Source: Neolewinella lacunae (lineage in GTDB: Bacteria > Bacteroidota > Bacteroidia > Chitinophagales > Saprospiraceae). From it: DNA of 64,000 bases. The notes under the pieces are model-generated. The model did not search any database. It was not told the origin of the DNA and saw only the letters and a program-made list of their open reading frames with translations. The position numbers and the translations under genes are program-made. The stretch spans positions 62,001 to 126,000 of the forward strand of contig NZ_JACSIT010000091.1 of NCBI RefSeq assembly GCF_014349155.1, read 5' to 3'. Positions 62,138-64,000 of this stretch are shown one piece after another; position 1 is the first letter of the stretch; the number at the start of each line of letters is the position of its first letter.

Positions 62138-63064
62138 ATGCAAAGAATTCTCAAAAACCTCGAGACACTACCCTTCGTAGTTCAGCCTGCGGACTCAATC
62201 CATCCCGTCATTTTCTCCCTCTACAACAAATGGATACCCAACTCCTCGAAAATCGATAAAGTGTATCAAGGGAGGGGGTACATCAATTTGGACGCGCGTA
62301 CAGGAAGTGTTAAGGCCGAACTATTAACAGACATCGGTTTGAACAGTGTAAATGTTGTCCGAACCAAGACAGACTCCCACCTCTATTTCCATCTTTGGGA
62401 GATGGTGTGGACCAATAAAGTCGAAAATCCTTTGTACCATGACGACTACATAAAGAGTGCGGTACAATCTGTCACCTGGGGTATTGGAGCCAGGGTGTTG
62501 TTTACCTGCTGGGACATCAAAGGGGATGTCAACTTTAGCAGCCCCAAGGGAATCGCAGCCAGTGCGCACGTAAGCTACGCGCAAACCCATTTCGACGTCG
62601 ACTTACTGGGTGCTGACCCTGCGGCGCTCAAAATCTTTGAGCCGCTGTTGATCAAATCCGGGAGTAAATTCAGCCTGGAAGAGCTGCCTTTATTGGAAAA
62701 TGCGCAAAGAGACCTAGCCGCATATTTCAACAACAAAGAAGTCCAGGAAAGGCTCATACCTACCGTCATGAGTGTTGACGTGGACCTCGACCGCCTCCAC
62801 TGGGGCAGAAAGGAATATACCGACTTTAAAGCGGTATTGACTGCCGAGTCTTATGCGATGGAGAGGGGCTCTAGAAATGAATCCTATCGGGAAGCGATGG
62901 CTCTTTCAAATAGCGCCCCCAACCACTACCATAAAGCCAAGCTTTCTGGTGACCATTTGCTCGAAGTCTATAAAGAGTACTGGCACGCAGAGCATGAGGA
63001 TTCCAAGCCGGAAGACGAAGCACTAATGCAGGCATCCTGGGACCGTCTCAGCGTTGGCCGATAA
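62138..63064 (+). CDS. Unrecognised protein, first of a series
   Basis: 308 residues, no signal peptide or membrane helix seen. Mixed alpha/beta-looking, Trp- and Tyr-rich in the first half (DSHLYFHLWEMVW), acidic C-terminus. Distant likeness to the next gene in the middle (a GxGxR segment followed by AAxV and a later LLG/IFG). I do not recognise a family. Leader has no obvious promoter. Confidence 0.75.
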   Translation: MQRILKNLETLPFVVQPADSIHPVIFSLYNKWIPNSSKIDKVYQGRGYINLDARTGSVKAELLTDIGLNSVNVVRTKTDSHLYFHLWEMVWTNKVENPLYHDDYIKSAVQSVTWGIGARVLFTCWDIKGDVNFSSPKGIAASAHVSYAQTHFDVDLLGADPAALKIFEPLLIKSGSKFSLEELPLLENAQRDLAAYFNNKEVQERLIPTVMSVDVDLDRLHWGRKEYTDFKAVLTAESYAMERGSRNESYREAMALSNSAPNHYHKAKLSGDHLLEVYKEYWHAEHEDSKPEDEALMQASWDRLSVGR

Positions 63065-63095
63065 CATTAACATAAATCAAATCAATATCCGCATT

Positions 63096-63965
63096 ATGCA
63101 CAATTCCTACATCCCGCTGAATCCTGAAGTACAGGAAGGAGTGGACAGCTTTTCCAATTTCGACACCTCAGAGGTCGGAGCGCAAAGCATTAATCAATTG
63201 CTGAAACACTCTGCTTACGCTAAGGACGTCGCATCGTTATCCTGCGCCCAGATATCGGTGAATTACGTGGAGGGCAAAGTCTGGGGTGATCTCTTTACTA
63301 CCCCGCTCGAATTTAAAGGCAGCGCAGAGGTAGTTTGTTTTGTCATTGACGTCATGGTTTATGACAGCAAAGTTAAATTGATCCAGACGGAAGACATGAA
63401 CTACGTGCAGCGCATGGGGAGTGGTTTCCGGCTGGGAGTAGCTGCCGGGGACGCCAAGGTGAAATTGACCGCTGACATCCAACAGATTGCGGCGTTGGTG
63501 GAACTAAACCAAACTACGGTATTTATGGAAAGCAAGATCTTCGGGATCAAGACCCATAAAATGGACTTTCAGAAGTTCCCGCTTTTCAACCTCACTTCCA
63601 ACGACTTCGCCTCGATCCACAAACACATCGGCATCACGGCTGCCAACCTTACGGATTTTATCGTAGAACATCCAGAAGAGCTAGTACCGCAGCCCGTTGG
63701 CCAGTCCATCCTCGGTGGGCCGAGCTACAGCACCTTCAACATGGTGTGGTCCCACCACTTTGCCCTGGAAGGCATCACCAACGGGCGATCAATAAAGAAG
63801 CAGCTTGAGCATATCAATTACCATCACCCGAAAATATACCAGCAAAACCTGCTTATCCCCATTGTGACCTCCGTTTACCAGGAATTTGGCTGTAAGGACA
63901 CTGATTCCTACCCTACCTGGGAAAACAAGGACACCGCTTACCATATTTTGCAAAAAGGCAAATAA
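63096..63965 (+). CDS. Unrecognised protein, second of a series
   Basis: 289 residues from ATG 63096. TTG 63054 would overlap the first gene. No signal peptide or transmembrane helix. Segments such as RMGSGFRLGVAAGDAKVKL and NQTTVFMESKIFG parallel the first gene weakly, suggesting distant paralogues. Gap to the first gene only 31 bp, so probably one operon. Function unknown. Confidence 0.75.
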   Translation: MHNSYIPLNPEVQEGVDSFSNFDTSEVGAQSINQLLKHSAYAKDVASLSCAQISVNYVEGKVWGDLFTTPLEFKGSAEVVCFVIDVMVYDSKVKLIQTEDMNYVQRMGSGFRLGVAAGDAKVKLTADIQQIAALVELNQTTVFMESKIFGIKTHKMDFQKFPLFNLTSNDFASIHKHIGITAANLTDFIVEHPEELVPQPVGQSILGGPSYSTFNMVWSHHFALEGITNGRSIKKQLEHINYHHPKIYQQNLLIPIVTSVYQEFGCKDTDSYPTWENKDTAYHILQKGK

Positions 63966-63983
63966 CTCCTCAAATCATCAACC

Positions 63984-64000
63984 ATGCCATTCCCAAACCC
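63984..64000 (+). CDS. Possible start of a third gene of the series (partial)
   Basis: ATG 63984 (MPFPN) in the same direction, 18 bp after the previous stop, with an ATCATCAACC leader like that before 62138. Only five codons are in the window. Confidence 0.3.

Overview
The window looks like a GC-rich Bacteroidota chromosome, most likely a Saprospiria/Lewinella-type marine bacterium. This is inferred from gene families: type IX secretion C-terminal sorting domains (5151-8720, 60705-61874), a gliding-motility-type C-terminal domain (43074-44288), a hybrid one-protein two-component regulator (57645-60446), a BatA-like von Willebrand protein and a NusG-paralogue (UpxY-like) antiterminator. No rRNA, tRNA or CRISPR array was seen.

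Layout. 2-2163 (+): the 3' end of a non-ribosomal peptide synthetase (end of adenylation domain, carrier, thioesterase) overlapping an Sfp-type phosphopantetheinyl transferase. 2377-54174 (-): a roughly 52-kb co-directional surface-polysaccharide locus of about 37 genes, headed by the UpxY-like gene. It holds nucleotide-sugar genes (rfbA, rfbB, a UDP-glucuronate decarboxylase, a UDP-glucuronate 4-epimerase, a UDP-HexNAc dehydrogenase, a CDP-paratose-epimerase-like SDR), a neuA/neuB/neuC set for a nonulosonic acid, about nine glycosyltransferases, methyl-, acetyl- and carbamoyltransferases, two Wzx flippases, two Wzy-type polymerases, two Wzz-type chain-length proteins, one Wza-like export protein, a heparinase II/III-family protein and a GH56 hyaluronidase-like lipoprotein. 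25.4-34.5 kb and 42.2-44.3 kb are visibly more A/T-rich than the rest. 54669-56762 (-): a vWA membrane protein. 57645-63965 (+): the hybrid regulator, a secreted T9SS protein and two unrecognised genes.

The most striking feature is a dense set of interspersed hairpin repeats in the gaps. The main family (A) is a 5' GAGGTC followed by the hairpin GACGT-NNN-ACGTC. I count about 60 copies, arranged as 33-bp direct arrays and as inverted pairs. They flank a RAYT-type (REP-associated tyrosine) transposase at 21188-21849 that is split by a frameshift. Other families with different stem sequences share the same plan of a perfect stem and a 3-nt variable loop, including one (57096-57215) that is family A with compensated stem changes. 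Family A repeats supply the TGA stop codon of three genes. A second dispersed repeat (core GCACCTGCGGCNGCGCC) lies inside several reading frames. I read this as a REP/RAYT system that has remodelled the locus.

The second notable structure is a carbamoyltransferase gene (25482-27215) sitting exactly between the N-terminal and C-terminal remnants of one WcaF-like acetyltransferase. There are also foldback elements (45960-46112, 57036-57286) and a 99-bp inverted repeat pair 9.7 kb apart that brackets the head of the locus.
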